64,000 nt of DNA from Cytophagales bacterium (GTDB lineage: Bacteria; Bacteroidota; Bacteroidia; Cytophagales; Spirosomataceae), in NCBI GenBank assembly GCA_013298025.1, contig JAAFJE010000005.1, forward strand, positions 62,001 to 126,000. Reading direction: 5' to 3'. Below the pieces are notes generated by a model. That model was not told where the DNA came from and searched no databases. It saw only the letters and a program-made list of their open reading frames with translations. The position numbers and the translations under genes were made by a program. Positions 18,829 to 27,593 of the stretch are shown one piece after another; within the stretch, counting starts at the first letter, position 1; each line of letters opens with the position of its first letter.

Positions 18829-18876
18829 ATCCCCTTACCCTTTTTAAAGGGTATGTTGAGCAGACGAGAAGGGGAT
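18829..18876 (-). promoter_or_regulatory. Nested hairpin in the susC leader
   Basis: An outer arm ATCCCCTT (18829-18836) pairs with AAGGGGAT (18869-18876), and an inner palindrome TACCCTTT-tt-AAAGGGTA covers 18836-18853. On the minus strand it lies between fecR and susC, about 40 bases before the susC start. It could be an attenuator or a terminator for fecR. Confidence 0.45.
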
Positions 18877-18964
18877 GTTACTCAGGTGTTGGTTGTGCTG
18901 GCACACAGCTAACACCGTTTTTTTTATGGAGGAAGTGGGAATATAAAATATTTCATGTGCTTAC

Positions 18965-20038
18965 TTATTGATTACAACCGAGTGATTGAATAATGATTTT
19001 TTCGTTTACTAATTCAAATTTTGTATTAGGCCCTATCGCTTCGCAAATGATTTGTAGCTTTTCAAAAAGAGGCTCATCGCCCAAATTAGTCGTAAGAGAG
19101 CAATCGGACAAAAGCTTTTGGTCGAAATAAATCGTGATACCATAAGCTTTTTCTAAGGTTTTGAATACCTCCACCACAGGGCTATCACTAAACTCTAAGA
19201 CAGGCTTGCTATGTGAGGTAAGGGCTTGTACTTGTGCCTCCGAAACCCTCGAAGCTAACAACTGATGTTGCTCATTTACAATCCCTTGCTGATTGGGCAA
19301 CAAGGTCATCGCTCGTGTTGTGGGCTGGTCTTGCTCGGCTTCATACACCATCACTTTGCCTGTTTTTACAATCACTTTTACAGCCTTGCTTTCGTTGTTG
19401 GCCTGTACCGTAAAACTTGTGCCTAGCACTTTTACTACGACATTGTTGATATGTACTAAAAATGGCTTTTGTGGATTTTTGATGACTTCAAAAAAGGCTT
19501 GCCCTTCTAAATACACTTCTCTGGTTGTGGTTTCACTAAAATTGTCTGGATAACGAATCGTTCCTTGGGGCTGTAACAACACCGTGCTACCATCAGGCAA
19601 CTTGACGGGCATTTTTTGCTCACTTTCATTTTTTTTGAACAATAACGTAGGAACATTCGAGGCAATCGACAGTTGGCTATCTTGCTGTTTCACCTTATCG
19701 AACACTCCAAAAGTGAGGAGTAGCAATACAGATGCGGCTGCACTCCACAACCAAAACGGCGACTTATACCAAGCAATAGGTGTTTCTTCTACATAAATTC
19801 TATGCAATGTTTGGGCTATCAGGTTTTCAACTTGGCTGTCGCTCACTGCTGGCTCTTCAATTCTCGAAGCCATAATAAAATCTTTGGCTTGCTGCATGAT
19901 GCCATGCTGCTCGGCGTGGGCATCAAACCACCTAGTCCAAAAATGCGTTGCATCTTTGTGACCTTCGCCGATGACCCAATCTACAAAAGTTGCATCCGTT
20001 ATAAAATCTTCAGTCGTGTAATCACTATATTTTTTCAT
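18965..20038 (-). CDS. FecR-family anti-sigma factor
   Basis: This 357-residue inner-membrane protein has a cytoplasmic N-terminal helical part (about 1-85), one membrane segment (about 88-106, rich in L/A/W), the periplasmic FecR domain (about 130-240, with LPDGSTVLLQPQGTIRYP) and a C-terminal DUF4974-like part (about 275-350) that should contact the STN domain of SusC. It holds the ECF sigma factor until the transporter is occupied. The gene lies between the sigma gene and susC. Confidence 0.92.
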   Translation of the reverse strand: MKKYSDYTTEDFITDATFVDWVIGEGHKDATHFWTRWFDAHAEQHGIMQQAKDFIMASRIEEPAVSDSQVENLIAQTLHRIYVEETPIAWYKSPFWLWSAAASVLLLLTFGVFDKVKQQDSQLSIASNVPTLLFKKNESEQKMPVKLPDGSTVLLQPQGTIRYPDNFSETTTREVYLEGQAFFEVIKNPQKPFLVHINNVVVKVLGTSFTVQANNESKAVKVIVKTGKVMVYEAEQDQPTTRAMTLLPNQQGIVNEQHQLLASRVSEAQVQALTSHSKPVLEFSDSPVVEVFKTLEKAYGITIYFDQKLLSDCSLTTNLGDEPLFEKLQIICEAIGPNTKFELVNEKIIIQSLGCNQ

Positions 20039-20238
20039 AAAAAAGTAATAAACCGTTCTATATACAGTAGAAGATTTCTGCTGGGTTTATACTGCTTTTT
20101 AGTAAAAAAAAATGAAAATTTTATAAAAAAGAAAGAATAAAAAGGAACGAGAATAACTAAAAATACAAGAAAAAAAAGTGCATATTGTTGTTAATCAATA
20201 TTATACATTGAAAGCAACTATACTTTTGCTTGGCTCAA

Positions 20239-20841
20239 TTAGGCAATAAAAAAAAGCAGCGAGCCTATCCACAAGGCATCATCAGGAAATAAGGTACGGA
20301 GCAAAGACAGTGCTTCGTGAACAAGATTACTGACCGATTGGTATTTAACGCCCATCAGTTCGGCTATTTCTTGGTTGGAAAGCTCTTTGAAGAATTTTAA
20401 ATAAATGACTTCTTTTTGTCTTTTAGGAAGATTGTTGAGATGTTGGTTGATGAGTTTTATCCTCTGTAATTCTGTTTCGTCTTGAACAATTTTTTCTTCT
20501 ATCGAAAAAACAACGTCAAAATATTCAGGGGAAGAATATGCTTGTAAAGAAAGCAACTCGTTTTTTTTGAGTTCTGCTATAATTCTTCGCCTTACGGCTG
20601 CAAATAAGTAAGCTTTTACCGAACCCACGTCAGCTTTAAGCGTATGATGATATTGCCAAAGTTGGATGAATACTTCTTGAATACAGTCTTCGATAAGTGC
20701 ATCATCATTGACCATTTTTCGCCCATAACTAATCAGCGACTTGGCATATAGTCGTAGAAGCTTGGCTAATGCTGCTTCATTTCCATTACGCAAATCATGC
20801 CATAATGTTAATTCATCATATTTTAGGGATGAATCAGACAT
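20239..20841 (-). CDS. ECF-type RNA polymerase sigma factor
   Basis: From ATG 20841 the product is 200 residues, normal for the group; an in-frame upstream ATG at 20913 would add 24 hydrophobic residues unlike a sigma factor. Region 2 includes EDCIQEVFIQLWQY, the contact to core polymerase and the -10 box; region 4 has LPKRQKEVIYLKFFKELSNQ and the helix-turn-helix NQEIAELMGVKYQSVSN. It should transcribe susC and susD in response to the substrate. A 200-base spacer separates it from fecR. Confidence 0.92.
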   Translation of the reverse strand: MSDSSLKYDELTLWHDLRNGNEAALAKLLRLYAKSLISYGRKMVNDDALIEDCIQEVFIQLWQYHHTLKADVGSVKAYLFAAVRRRIIAELKKNELLSLQAYSSPEYFDVVFSIEEKIVQDETELQRIKLINQHLNNLPKRQKEVIYLKFFKELSNQEIAELMGVKYQSVSNLVHEALSLLRTLFPDDALWIGSLLFFIA

Positions 20842-21040
20842 AGTTGAGGGTTTAGAGAAATTACTTTTCCAAAAAAGGTTAAACAAAAGCAAATAATACT
20901 CAAAAATAAGCATTTAAAATCTATAATCTCTCAATATAGGTATAAAACATCTACTAAAATTTATAAATCATTCAACTAATGAGTATTTTTTGATAAAAAC
21001 ACTCAGGATTATAGCAGACACATAAATAGCTTGATACGTG

Positions 21041-21048
21041 TATTTTTG
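21041..21048 (+). promoter_or_regulatory. Candidate -7 box (TATTTTTG) of the sialidase-fold gene
   Basis: The octamer fits TAnnTTTG and lies 32 bases before the start codon. The -33 position is not convincing. Confidence 0.4.
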
Positions 21049-21080
21049 TTAATCTAAACGTTCATTTTACTCAATTTTCT

Positions 21081-22106
21081 ATGACACTCAAAAAAGTTTA
21101 TCTTATTTGCTTGGTATGCTGCGTTGGTTTTTATCAAGCATTGGCCCAAAAAGGCGTAGTTGTACAAGAAAACATTTTTCCAACCAACACCTTTCCCGAA
21201 TGCCACGCCTCCACGATTGTTGAAACCCCAACGGGCTTGGTAAGTGCTTGGTTTGCAGGCACAGAAGAGAAAAACCCCGATGTGTCTATTTACCTGAGCC
21301 GTTTGGTCAAAGGCCGCTGGAGCAAGCCCCTAGAAGTAGCCAACGGCGTACAAAACGCCAGTTTGCGTTATCCTTGCTGGAATCCGGTATTGTTTCAAAT
21401 TCCTAAAGGCGATTTGCTTCTTTTCTACAAAGTTGGTCCCGACCCCGTGCATTGGTGGGGTATGCTGATGCGTTCGGCAGATGGAGGCAAAACATGGACA
21501 AGCCCTGAAAAGCTCCCCGAAGGAATTTTAGGGCCTATCAAAAATAAGCCTGTTTGGTTGTCGGATGGCACAATTTTATGTCCAACCAGTACCGAATTGG
21601 GGGCTTGGAAAGTGTATTTTGAATACAGCAAAGACCAAGGAAAAAGTTGGCAAAAAACCGATTTTATCAACGATGGCATTACGCTGTCGGCCATCCAACC
21701 TAGTGTATTGTTTCGTGGTAAACAACAATTACAGCTTTTATGCCGCAGCCAAAACGATGCACTTTTAGAGGCATTTTCACAAGACAATGGTAAAACGTGG
21801 ACGCCCCTCAGCAAAACCGCTTTGCCAAATCCCAACTCAGGAACAGATGCCGTAACGCTCAAAGACGGCCGACAAGTCTTGGTTTTTAATCCGACTATCC
21901 GATACAAAGGCAAGTGGGGCGGGCCTCGCTATCCGCTTTGTATTGGGGTTTCGGCAGATGGCAAAAGCTGGTCGATTGCAGCCGTTTTTGAAAATCAGGT
22001 GGGCGAATTTTCGTATCCTGCCATTATTCAAACCAAAGATGGGCTCGTACACCTTACTTATACCGCCAACCGCAAGACCATCAAACACGTGGTGGTGAAA
22101 ATATAA
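21081..22106 (+). CDS. Secreted sialidase-fold (BNR-repeat) protein
   Basis: This 341-residue protein has a signal peptide (hydrophobic 7-20, ALAQ cleavage at about 23) and at least four Asp-boxes of the S-x-D-x-G-x-x-W type: SADGGKTW, SKDQGKSW, SQDNGKTW and the shorter SADGKSW, which mark a six-bladed propeller. It is annotated in relatives as exo-alpha-sialidase, but the FRIP arginine motif of GH33 is not obvious, and the start FPECHASTIVETPTG with ACGTEEKNPDV-type wording matches a separate bacterial and plant branch of unknown substrate. It is divergent from the sigma-fecR-susCD cluster and may act on the same glycan. Confidence 0.8.
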   Translation: MTLKKVYLICLVCCVGFYQALAQKGVVVQENIFPTNTFPECHASTIVETPTGLVSAWFAGTEEKNPDVSIYLSRLVKGRWSKPLEVANGVQNASLRYPCWNPVLFQIPKGDLLLFYKVGPDPVHWWGMLMRSADGGKTWTSPEKLPEGILGPIKNKPVWLSDGTILCPTSTELGAWKVYFEYSKDQGKSWQKTDFINDGITLSAIQPSVLFRGKQQLQLLCRSQNDALLEAFSQDNGKTWTPLSKTALPNPNSGTDAVTLKDGRQVLVFNPTIRYKGKWGGPRYPLCIGVSADGKSWSIAAVFENQVGEFSYPAIIQTKDGLVHLTYTANRKTIKHVVVKI

Positions 22107-22210
22107 ATAGCCTAACCAGCAAGCGATTTGGAGCATGTAAAAAAAGATATTTTGTTAAATAATTGATTATAAGATTGATATAAAATATTTGTATTTTTTT
22201 TGAAAAAAAC

Positions 22211-22241
22211 TTTGCAAACAAAAAACTAATAACTAATTTTG
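22211..22241 (+). promoter_or_regulatory. Promoter of the tRNA-Leu gene
   Basis: TTTG (22211-22214), a 19-base spacer and TAATTTTG (22234-22241) match the Bacteroidota promoter consensus well. The mature tRNA starts 17 bases after the box. Confidence 0.75.
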
Positions 22242-22257
22242 CAACTCCAAAACGCAA

Positions 22258-22339
22258 GCGGGCGTGGTGGAATTGGTAGACATACCAGACTTAGGATCTG
22301 GCGCCGCGAGGCATGGGGGTTCGAGTCCCTCCGCCCGTA
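22258..22339 (+). tRNA. tRNA-Leu (anticodon UAG)
   Basis: The acceptor arms GCGGGCG (22258-22264) and CGCCCGT (22332-22338) pair over seven bases with discriminator A22339. The anticodon arm is CCAGA-CTTAGGA-TCTGG, giving UAG, which reads CUA and other CUN leucine codons. A long variable arm and the T loop GTTCGAGTC confirm a class II tRNA. CCA is not encoded. Confidence 0.95.
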
Positions 22340-22347
22340 CTATCTCG

Positions 22348-22385
22348 AAGCCCTCTCAACCGGCAAGGTTTTGAGGGCTTTTTGC
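22348..22385 (+). terminator. Rho-independent terminator after tRNA-Leu
   Basis: AAGCCCTC at 22348-22355 pairs with GAGGGCTT at 22373-22380, followed by a T run (to 22383). It ends the tRNA transcript before the trigger factor gene. Confidence 0.75.
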
Positions 22386-22504
22386 TTGTGGGCAACAGGA
22401 TTGCGGCTTTCAGATGTATATAATATTTGAATAGTTTTCTAAAAAGCTCCACTTTCAGCATTATTCCCGCAATCTATTATCGCAAAATCAGAAATCTCAA
22501 TAAA

Positions 22505-23839
22505 ATGAACATTACGCTCGAAAAAAGTAGCAACGTAAATGCCAAGCTTATCGTAGCTGTGGCTGAGGAGGATTACAAAGCCCAAGTTGAAAAAACGTTA
22601 AAAGACTACCGTAAACGTGCCAATATCAAAGGTTTTCGTCCGGGTACAGTACCAATGACTATGGTACAAAAAATGTTTGGTAAGTCTATCTTAGCCGACG
22701 AAATCAACAACTTGTTGGGTAGTTCTGTTCAAAAATATATTACAGAAAACAAATTAAACCTTGTTGGCGACCCACTTCCAGTAATTGATGAAAACATCGA
22801 TTGGAACCAAAAAGAGTTTACTTTTACTTATGAATTAGGCTTGGCTGGCGATTTCGTAGTAGATTTCCAAGCTCTTCCTGCGGTAACTTCTTACGAAATT
22901 CAAGCGACAGACAAAGAAGTAGAGGAGGCTATCGAAACCTTGAAAAAACAATACGCTGAACAAATTCACCCTGAAGTTGCCGAAGAAGGCGATATGCTTT
23001 TCGGTACGTTTGCCCAAGGCGAATGGTCTGAAAAATCGGCTATTCCTGCCAAAGCTATCAAAGACGAAGCGAAGGCTATCTTCATTGGTGCAAGCAAAGA
23101 TGCTGTATTGACGTTTGATGTTGATGCCGTATTTGTAGATGAAAAAGCGAAAGGCTTGGCTACCAACAAAAAAGGGGAGGAAATTGCAGCCCTTACAGGT
23201 GAAGTGACGTTTACCGTAGAAGATATTACCCGCTCTGCTGACGCTATACTCGACCAAGCATTTTTCGACAAAGTATTGGGCGAAGGAAAGGTATCGTCGG
23301 AAGAAGAATTTAGAAATGAAATTCTTGCCATCATCCAAGACAACTACAAGCGTGAAGCAGCATATTTGTTGAGAATTGATGCCGAAAAATCACTTGTCGA
23401 AAACATCGACATTGAGTTGCCAGAAGAGTTTTTGAAAAACTGGTTGGTGAAAGTAAACGAAGGTAAATATACTTTGGAACAAATTGAAGCTGATTTCGAT
23501 GCCGTAAAACGTGACATCCGTTGGAGCTTAATCAAAAACGACCTTGCCGATAAGCACGGTATCAAAGTAGATTACCCAGAAGTAATTGAAAAAACCAAAG
23601 ACATGGTTCGTGGGCAGTTTGGTATGTACGGCAACGCCGCCGACCCTCAAATGGAAGAAATGATTGAGCGTATTGCCAATGGCTATTTGACTGACAAAGC
23701 CAACAGCGATAATTTCTCGAAAATTTTCAACCAAGTATTCGCCGACAAAGTTGCCGAAGTGATTGTAAGCAACGTGAAAGCAGAAACAAAAGCAATCGAC
23801 GTAGAAGGATTCAAGTCGCTTGTGGGGTCTGATAACTAA
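22505..23839 (+). CDS. tig: Trigger factor (ribosome-bound chaperone)
   Basis: The product from ATG 22505 is 444 residues and starts MNITLEKSSNVNAKL, the normal start in this phylum; upstream frame extension is not conserved-looking. The N-terminal ribosome-binding domain carries the signature GFRPGTVP near 43-50. A degenerate FKBP-like prolyl isomerase domain follows (about 150-245; Bacteroidota trigger factors have a diverged version) and the helical C-terminal chaperone arms (about 260-440). It binds nascent chains at the exit tunnel. Confidence 0.95.
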   Translation: MNITLEKSSNVNAKLIVAVAEEDYKAQVEKTLKDYRKRANIKGFRPGTVPMTMVQKMFGKSILADEINNLLGSSVQKYITENKLNLVGDPLPVIDENIDWNQKEFTFTYELGLAGDFVVDFQALPAVTSYEIQATDKEVEEAIETLKKQYAEQIHPEVAEEGDMLFGTFAQGEWSEKSAIPAKAIKDEAKAIFIGASKDAVLTFDVDAVFVDEKAKGLATNKKGEEIAALTGEVTFTVEDITRSADAILDQAFFDKVLGEGKVSSEEEFRNEILAIIQDNYKREAAYLLRIDAEKSLVENIDIELPEEFLKNWLVKVNEGKYTLEQIEADFDAVKRDIRWSLIKNDLADKHGIKVDYPEVIEKTKDMVRGQFGMYGNAADPQMEEMIERIANGYLTDKANSDNFSKIFNQVFADKVAEVIVSNVKAETKAIDVEGFKSLVGSDN

Positions 23840-23888
23840 TGGACGATAATTGCTGACATCGTAATTTTGCTTATCTTTGATTAATGTT

Positions 23889-23950
23889 GTACGAAGGATT
23901 GAAGTTATTTGATTTTGAAATATAAAACATATCATTTCAATCCTTTGTAC
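23889..23950. repeat. 62-bp inverted-repeat element with GTACGAAGG ends
   Basis: GTACGAAGGATTGAA (23889-23903) and TTCAATCCTTTGTAC (23936-23950) form a 15-bp inverted repeat with one mismatch around a 32-bp AT-rich centre, just after tig. Elements with the same GTACGAA ends occur at 26537-26675 and 60375-60413. Confidence 0.7.
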
Positions 23951-23984
23951 GCTAGTTATCTTATGACTCATAATATGCTTGACA

Positions 23985-24281
23985 ATGGATACAATCAAGA
24001 TAAACGTAAATAAACAAATAGATGGATACTCTTTTAGTATTGCTCCGTCTATCCGTGATTCTATTAAAAAACGTTTTCCTAATGCCCATCCAGCCAACAA
24101 CATCTTCGTTGGATACGACACCAAGAGCGACTTTGAAGTTTATGTAGGCAAGCTCGAAAACCATATTTATCCAGCATTATTAGGTTTTGACAATGACGAA
24201 GATTTGAGTTATTTTGCTGAAATTCAATTCATTGATACACATACAGGAAATGTTTTACATACATTAACACCTCGTGACTAA
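23985..24281 (+). CDS. Hypothetical protein, first of a coupled pair
   Basis: The product from ATG 23985 is 98 residues (a TTG two codons earlier is possible). It is soluble, begins with a short hydrophilic beta-rich section, and has no motif that I recognise. Its end overlaps the next gene by 8 bases, so the two are probably translated together. Given the partner it may be an immunity or antitoxin protein, or a targeting subunit; that is only inference. Confidence 0.65.
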   Translation: MDTIKINVNKQIDGYSFSIAPSIRDSIKKRFPNAHPANNIFVGYDTKSDFEVYVGKLENHIYPALLGFDNDEDLSYFAEIQFIDTHTGNVLHTLTPRD

Positions 24282-24750
24282 AAAATTTAATCAATATCTA
24301 GGCAAGGCTGGACATTTGTATGTCATGTCAGAGTTTCTAATGCTCGGTTGGAATGTCGCAATTCCTGAAGTTGATATTGGAGATGACATTTTTGTTGTTC
24401 AGGATGATAATGGAACACTAAGAAGAGTTCAAGTTAAAACATCTACTTCGACAGGTAGAAAAGAAGGTTTTAGCGGTCAATTCAGTGTTTCCCTCAAAAA
24501 CCTTCGTAATATTTCTACTATTTTAGTTCATTATATATTTCTGGTTAGACACAATGATGAATGGGCGAAACCTGTAATAATTAGACAAGATTATTTACTC
24601 GACCATTTTGAAAATGATAAAGTAGGCTCAGAAGCTAAAGGGAATGTTACTTTTTACTTTTCCTATACTAAAGGAAAGGTAGAATGCTCTGGAAAAGACT
24701 TCACAAATTACATCAAAGATTTCACTGATTTTCCCAAAATAGAACACTGA
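24274..24750 (+). CDS. PD-(D/E)XK-like protein (DUF4365-type)
   Basis: The frame opens with GTG at 24274, inside the end of the preceding gene. The 158-residue product has the layout of restriction-endonuclease-like folds: GHLYVMSEFLMLGWNV with E20, then DIGDDIFVV with D34/D37/D38, and RVQVKTS with Q53-V-K55. DUF4365 and related families show this pattern in small nuclease-like proteins of unknown role. The C-terminal half is less clear. With the upstream 98-residue protein it forms a two-gene unit closed by a terminator. Confidence 0.7.
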   Translation: MTKKFNQYLGKAGHLYVMSEFLMLGWNVAIPEVDIGDDIFVVQDDNGTLRRVQVKTSTSTGRKEGFSGQFSVSLKNLRNISTILVHYIFLVRHNDEWAKPVIIRQDYLLDHFENDKVGSEAKGNVTFYFSYTKGKVECSGKDFTNYIKDFTDFPKIEH

Positions 24751-24775
24751 AATTTGCGAGCAGATATAATCACGC

Positions 24776-24816
24776 AAAAGGGATGTTTACCACAGGTAGG
24801 CATCCCTTTTGTTTTT
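24776..24816 (+). terminator. Terminator after the nuclease-like gene
   Basis: AAAAGGGATG (24776-24785) pairs with CATCCCTTTT (24801-24810), a perfect 10-bp stem with a 15-base loop, followed by a T-rich run. Confidence 0.85.
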
Positions 24817-24926
24817 ACGCTTCGTTCTATTTTACCTCAAAAATACCAATCCGAATGTGGGTATGGTGGTGTTGTTTTTTTTGTTTACATTTCGTAAAGT
24901 TTTGATAATCATTTTAACGACTACCC

Positions 24927-26450
24927 ATGAAAAAGCACTTCACCATCTTGGGGCTTATTGTAGCCTTATTTATTTCTTGTAAAACAACGCAACAGCAAAA
25001 CATTGTTCCTATTACGTTTTTGCACCTCAACGATGTGTATGAAATTGCACCACTCGAAGGCGGCAAAGCAGGAGGCATGGCAAGGGTGGCTACCGTAAGA
25101 AAGGAATTGCTTACTGAAAACCCTAATACCCTCACGGTATTGGCTGGCGATTTCTTGAATCCATCCTTGATTGCCACGTTCAAATACGAAGGCAAAAGCA
25201 TCAAAGGCCGCCAAATGGTAGAAGCCATGAATGCCACGGGCATCGACTGGGTGGGCTTGGGCAACCACGAGTTTGATTTGGACGAAGCCGATTTGCAAAA
25301 AAGAATCGACGAATCAACCTTTGGCTGGTTGGCAAGCAATGCTTGGCATAAAGTTGGAGAAAAACTTGTGCCTTTTGCCAAACAAACCCGTGGACAAGAA
25401 GAGCCTTTTCCCTCAAGTAAAATTTTTACGTTTAGCAATGCCGCAGGTAAAACCGTGAAAATGGGGATGTTTTCGATAGTGCTCCCTTCCAACCCCAAAG
25501 CGTATGTGCATTACGACGACTTCTTTGCCACTGCCCAAAAAACCTATAAGGAACTGCAAAGCCAATGCGATTTTGTGGTAGCCATTACCCATATCAACAA
25601 AGCAGATGATGCCAAATTAGCCCAACTTCTTCCCGACCTAAAGCTTATCATGGGTGGTCACGACCACGACAATATGTTGCAAAAAGTAGGAAATACGGTC
25701 ATCGCCAAGGCCGATGCCAACGCCAAAACGGTGTATATCCATCGTTTGGCCTATAATACACAGACCAAAGCCTTGCAAATCAATAGCGAATTACGCAAAA
25801 TCAATGAGCAAATCGCCGATGAACCTGCCGTGGCGACGGTTGTACAAAAGTGGGAAGAGATTCTGGATGCGGCGATGAAAAAATTGGGATTGGATAAAAA
25901 CGACGTGATTGCCGACCTCAAAACGCCTTTAGATGGCAGAGAAAGCATGATTCGGAATAGCCACACCAACCTAGGCGATTTGATTGCCCAAGCCATGACC
26001 GCCGCCGCTACCAAACCCGTGGACTGTACGATTTTTAACAGTGGCTCGGTACGCATAGACGACCAAGTGGCGGGTAAAATAACCCAACTCGATGTGATGC
26101 GTATTTTGCCTTTTGGCGGTAAAATTGTGGAGGCAACCATGACAGGAGAACTGCTGGCAAAAGTATTGGCAACGGGTCTAGCCAACAAAGGCAATGGCGG
26201 TTTCTTGCAGTGGGATAAAGTAGCCCTTCAAGGGAATACTTGGCTGATTGATGGCAAAGCCTTGGAAACAACGCAAACCTATCGGGTGATGATGCCTTTG
26301 TTTTTGATAGAAGGCAAGGAAACCAATTTTGGCTACCTCACAGCCCAAAATCCAGCCGTAAAATCAGTTGAGATACCCGACGACAAAAACACCAATGACC
26401 TTCGCAACGACATTCGTAAAGCCTTGATTGCTTTTATGAAAAAAGGGTAA
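24927..26450 (+). CDS. 5'-nucleotidase/2',3'-cyclic phosphodiesterase family lipoprotein
   Basis: This 507-residue protein has a lipoprotein signal (lipobox FISC, Cys18). The N-terminal metallophosphoesterase domain (about 30-270) shows the metal motifs HLNDVYE, GDFLNPS, GNHEFD and GGHDHD. The C-terminal 5'-nucleotidase domain (about 310-490) contains NSGSVRID and the substrate loop around LPFGG. It should dephosphorylate nucleotides, or a related phosphoester, in the periplasm for scavenging. It is monocistronic. Confidence 0.92.
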   Translation: MKKHFTILGLIVALFISCKTTQQQNIVPITFLHLNDVYEIAPLEGGKAGGMARVATVRKELLTENPNTLTVLAGDFLNPSLIATFKYEGKSIKGRQMVEAMNATGIDWVGLGNHEFDLDEADLQKRIDESTFGWLASNAWHKVGEKLVPFAKQTRGQEEPFPSSKIFTFSNAAGKTVKMGMFSIVLPSNPKAYVHYDDFFATAQKTYKELQSQCDFVVAITHINKADDAKLAQLLPDLKLIMGGHDHDNMLQKVGNTVIAKADANAKTVYIHRLAYNTQTKALQINSELRKINEQIADEPAVATVVQKWEEILDAAMKKLGLDKNDVIADLKTPLDGRESMIRNSHTNLGDLIAQAMTAAATKPVDCTIFNSGSVRIDDQVAGKITQLDVMRILPFGGKIVEATMTGELLAKVLATGLANKGNGGFLQWDKVALQGNTWLIDGKALETTQTYRVMMPLFLIEGKETNFGYLTAQNPAVKSVEIPDDKNTNDLRNDIRKALIAFMKKG

Positions 26451-26536
26451 AGGAGAGTAATTGAGTGAATGAGTGATTGAGCGAGTTGTGAGTTAAGGTT
26501 TTAATTTTTTAGTATAAGCTTAATTAACAATTATAG

Positions 26537-26675
26537 TGTACGAAGGTTTATTTCTTTCAAATAAAAAGCGGTAACGTTTGCTTTACCACATTCAAAATGG
26601 CAACGGAAAGGGTTGGCACTACACAAAAATACTAATGATAAGAACGCTTTTGAACAAAATAAAATCCTTCGTACA
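26537..26675. repeat. 139-bp element with perfect TGTACGAAGG terminal inverted repeats
   Basis: TGTACGAAGG (26537-26546) and CCTTCGTACA (26666-26675) bound 119 bases with no gene. The ends match those at 23889-23950. No target-site duplication is evident. The preceding bases 26457-26500 are the GAGTGAATGAGTGATTGAG simple-sequence type. Together these explain the 276-bp gap. Confidence 0.6.
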
Positions 26676-26726
26676 GCCCTAATTGGCAATACAACCTTTT
26701 AAACCAAAGCCCCCAAAGTTAAAGTC

Positions 26727-27458
26727 ATGAAAATAAATATTTCAGAAGGTAGGTGTTCAGAATCCTTCTTAGAAAAAGTCGAATCATTTGTCGTTCCTAT
26801 TATTAAATCAGAAGTTGTTCCTTATGTGAAAGAATCACTTTTGTGGATAGGATTGTCTATTCGTAAGAACGATGATAATAATTCAATATACCACTTTTGC
26901 ATGATTAAGGTGTTAGTTGCAAAAGCCGCATTGAGAATCTGGGATGTAGAGCTTCACTGGCGTTCACCAAATGGCAGTATTGTATTAGCTTCTGATGAGG
27001 TCGCAGACAAAGAAATCAGCTTTTGGATTGAGAATATGCCATCACAAGAACGATTAAAACAGGTAATTGAGCGTAATGAATATATGTGGAAACGTCCTTC
27101 TAAAGAAGTAACAATAGACAAAAAGCTCTATCGGTTTAAGATTCGAGAAATGGGCTGGTTTGGTTCTTCATTTCCAGAGATTGGCATCAGAATAAAGACC
27201 TCTGTAAACATCGAAATTTTAGCTGAATTTATCGGGAATACCATTGACTCTTATAACCAAAAGAGTTTGCTAAAAGATGATTTTGATGAAAATGACATGA
27301 CAAATCTAGGCTTAATCCATCATTGTAGCTATGAAAAGAAAAAGAAAAACGTCTATCTCTTCACACTAGATATGGGTTCAGCCCTTGATGGGGTGGATGC
27401 AATTCTACAGGCCTTAAATAATTCAGATTTTGAGATTGAATTAATTACCTTGGAGTAG
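26727..27458 (+). CDS. Hypothetical protein (orphan)
   Basis: This 243-residue soluble protein has no signal peptide or membrane segment and no motif that I recognise. It looks like an alpha/beta domain with a long, charged middle and ends in an acidic tail. It stands alone at the left edge of a decayed island that carries broken genes, which suggests a recently acquired accessory gene. It could be an immunity-type protein, but nothing in the sequence proves it. Confidence 0.6.
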   Translation: MKINISEGRCSESFLEKVESFVVPIIKSEVVPYVKESLLWIGLSIRKNDDNNSIYHFCMIKVLVAKAALRIWDVELHWRSPNGSIVLASDEVADKEISFWIENMPSQERLKQVIERNEYMWKRPSKEVTIDKKLYRFKIREMGWFGSSFPEIGIRIKTSVNIEILAEFIGNTIDSYNQKSLLKDDFDENDMTNLGLIHHCSYEKKKKNVYLFTLDMGSALDGVDAILQALNNSDFEIELITLE

Positions 27459-27593
27459 CACCTTTTCGAGTTATTTCAGCCATGAACAAGACAATCATGC
27501 GTTTGTTGGAAAAATATCCAACAAGAGTGAAAAAGAAGTTATTTGTTAAGCGTATCCGATAGCCGTTAACTTGTGCAATAGGCATGGCTAAAA

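Noticed and set aside
24914-25498. 194-codon antisense frame in the 5'-nucleotidase gene
   Set aside because: It is opposite to a well-supported gene with metal motifs.
27481-27562. 26-codon frame after the orphan gene
   Set aside because: Too short, with a hairpin (TTGTTGG/CCAACAA) inside it; no support.
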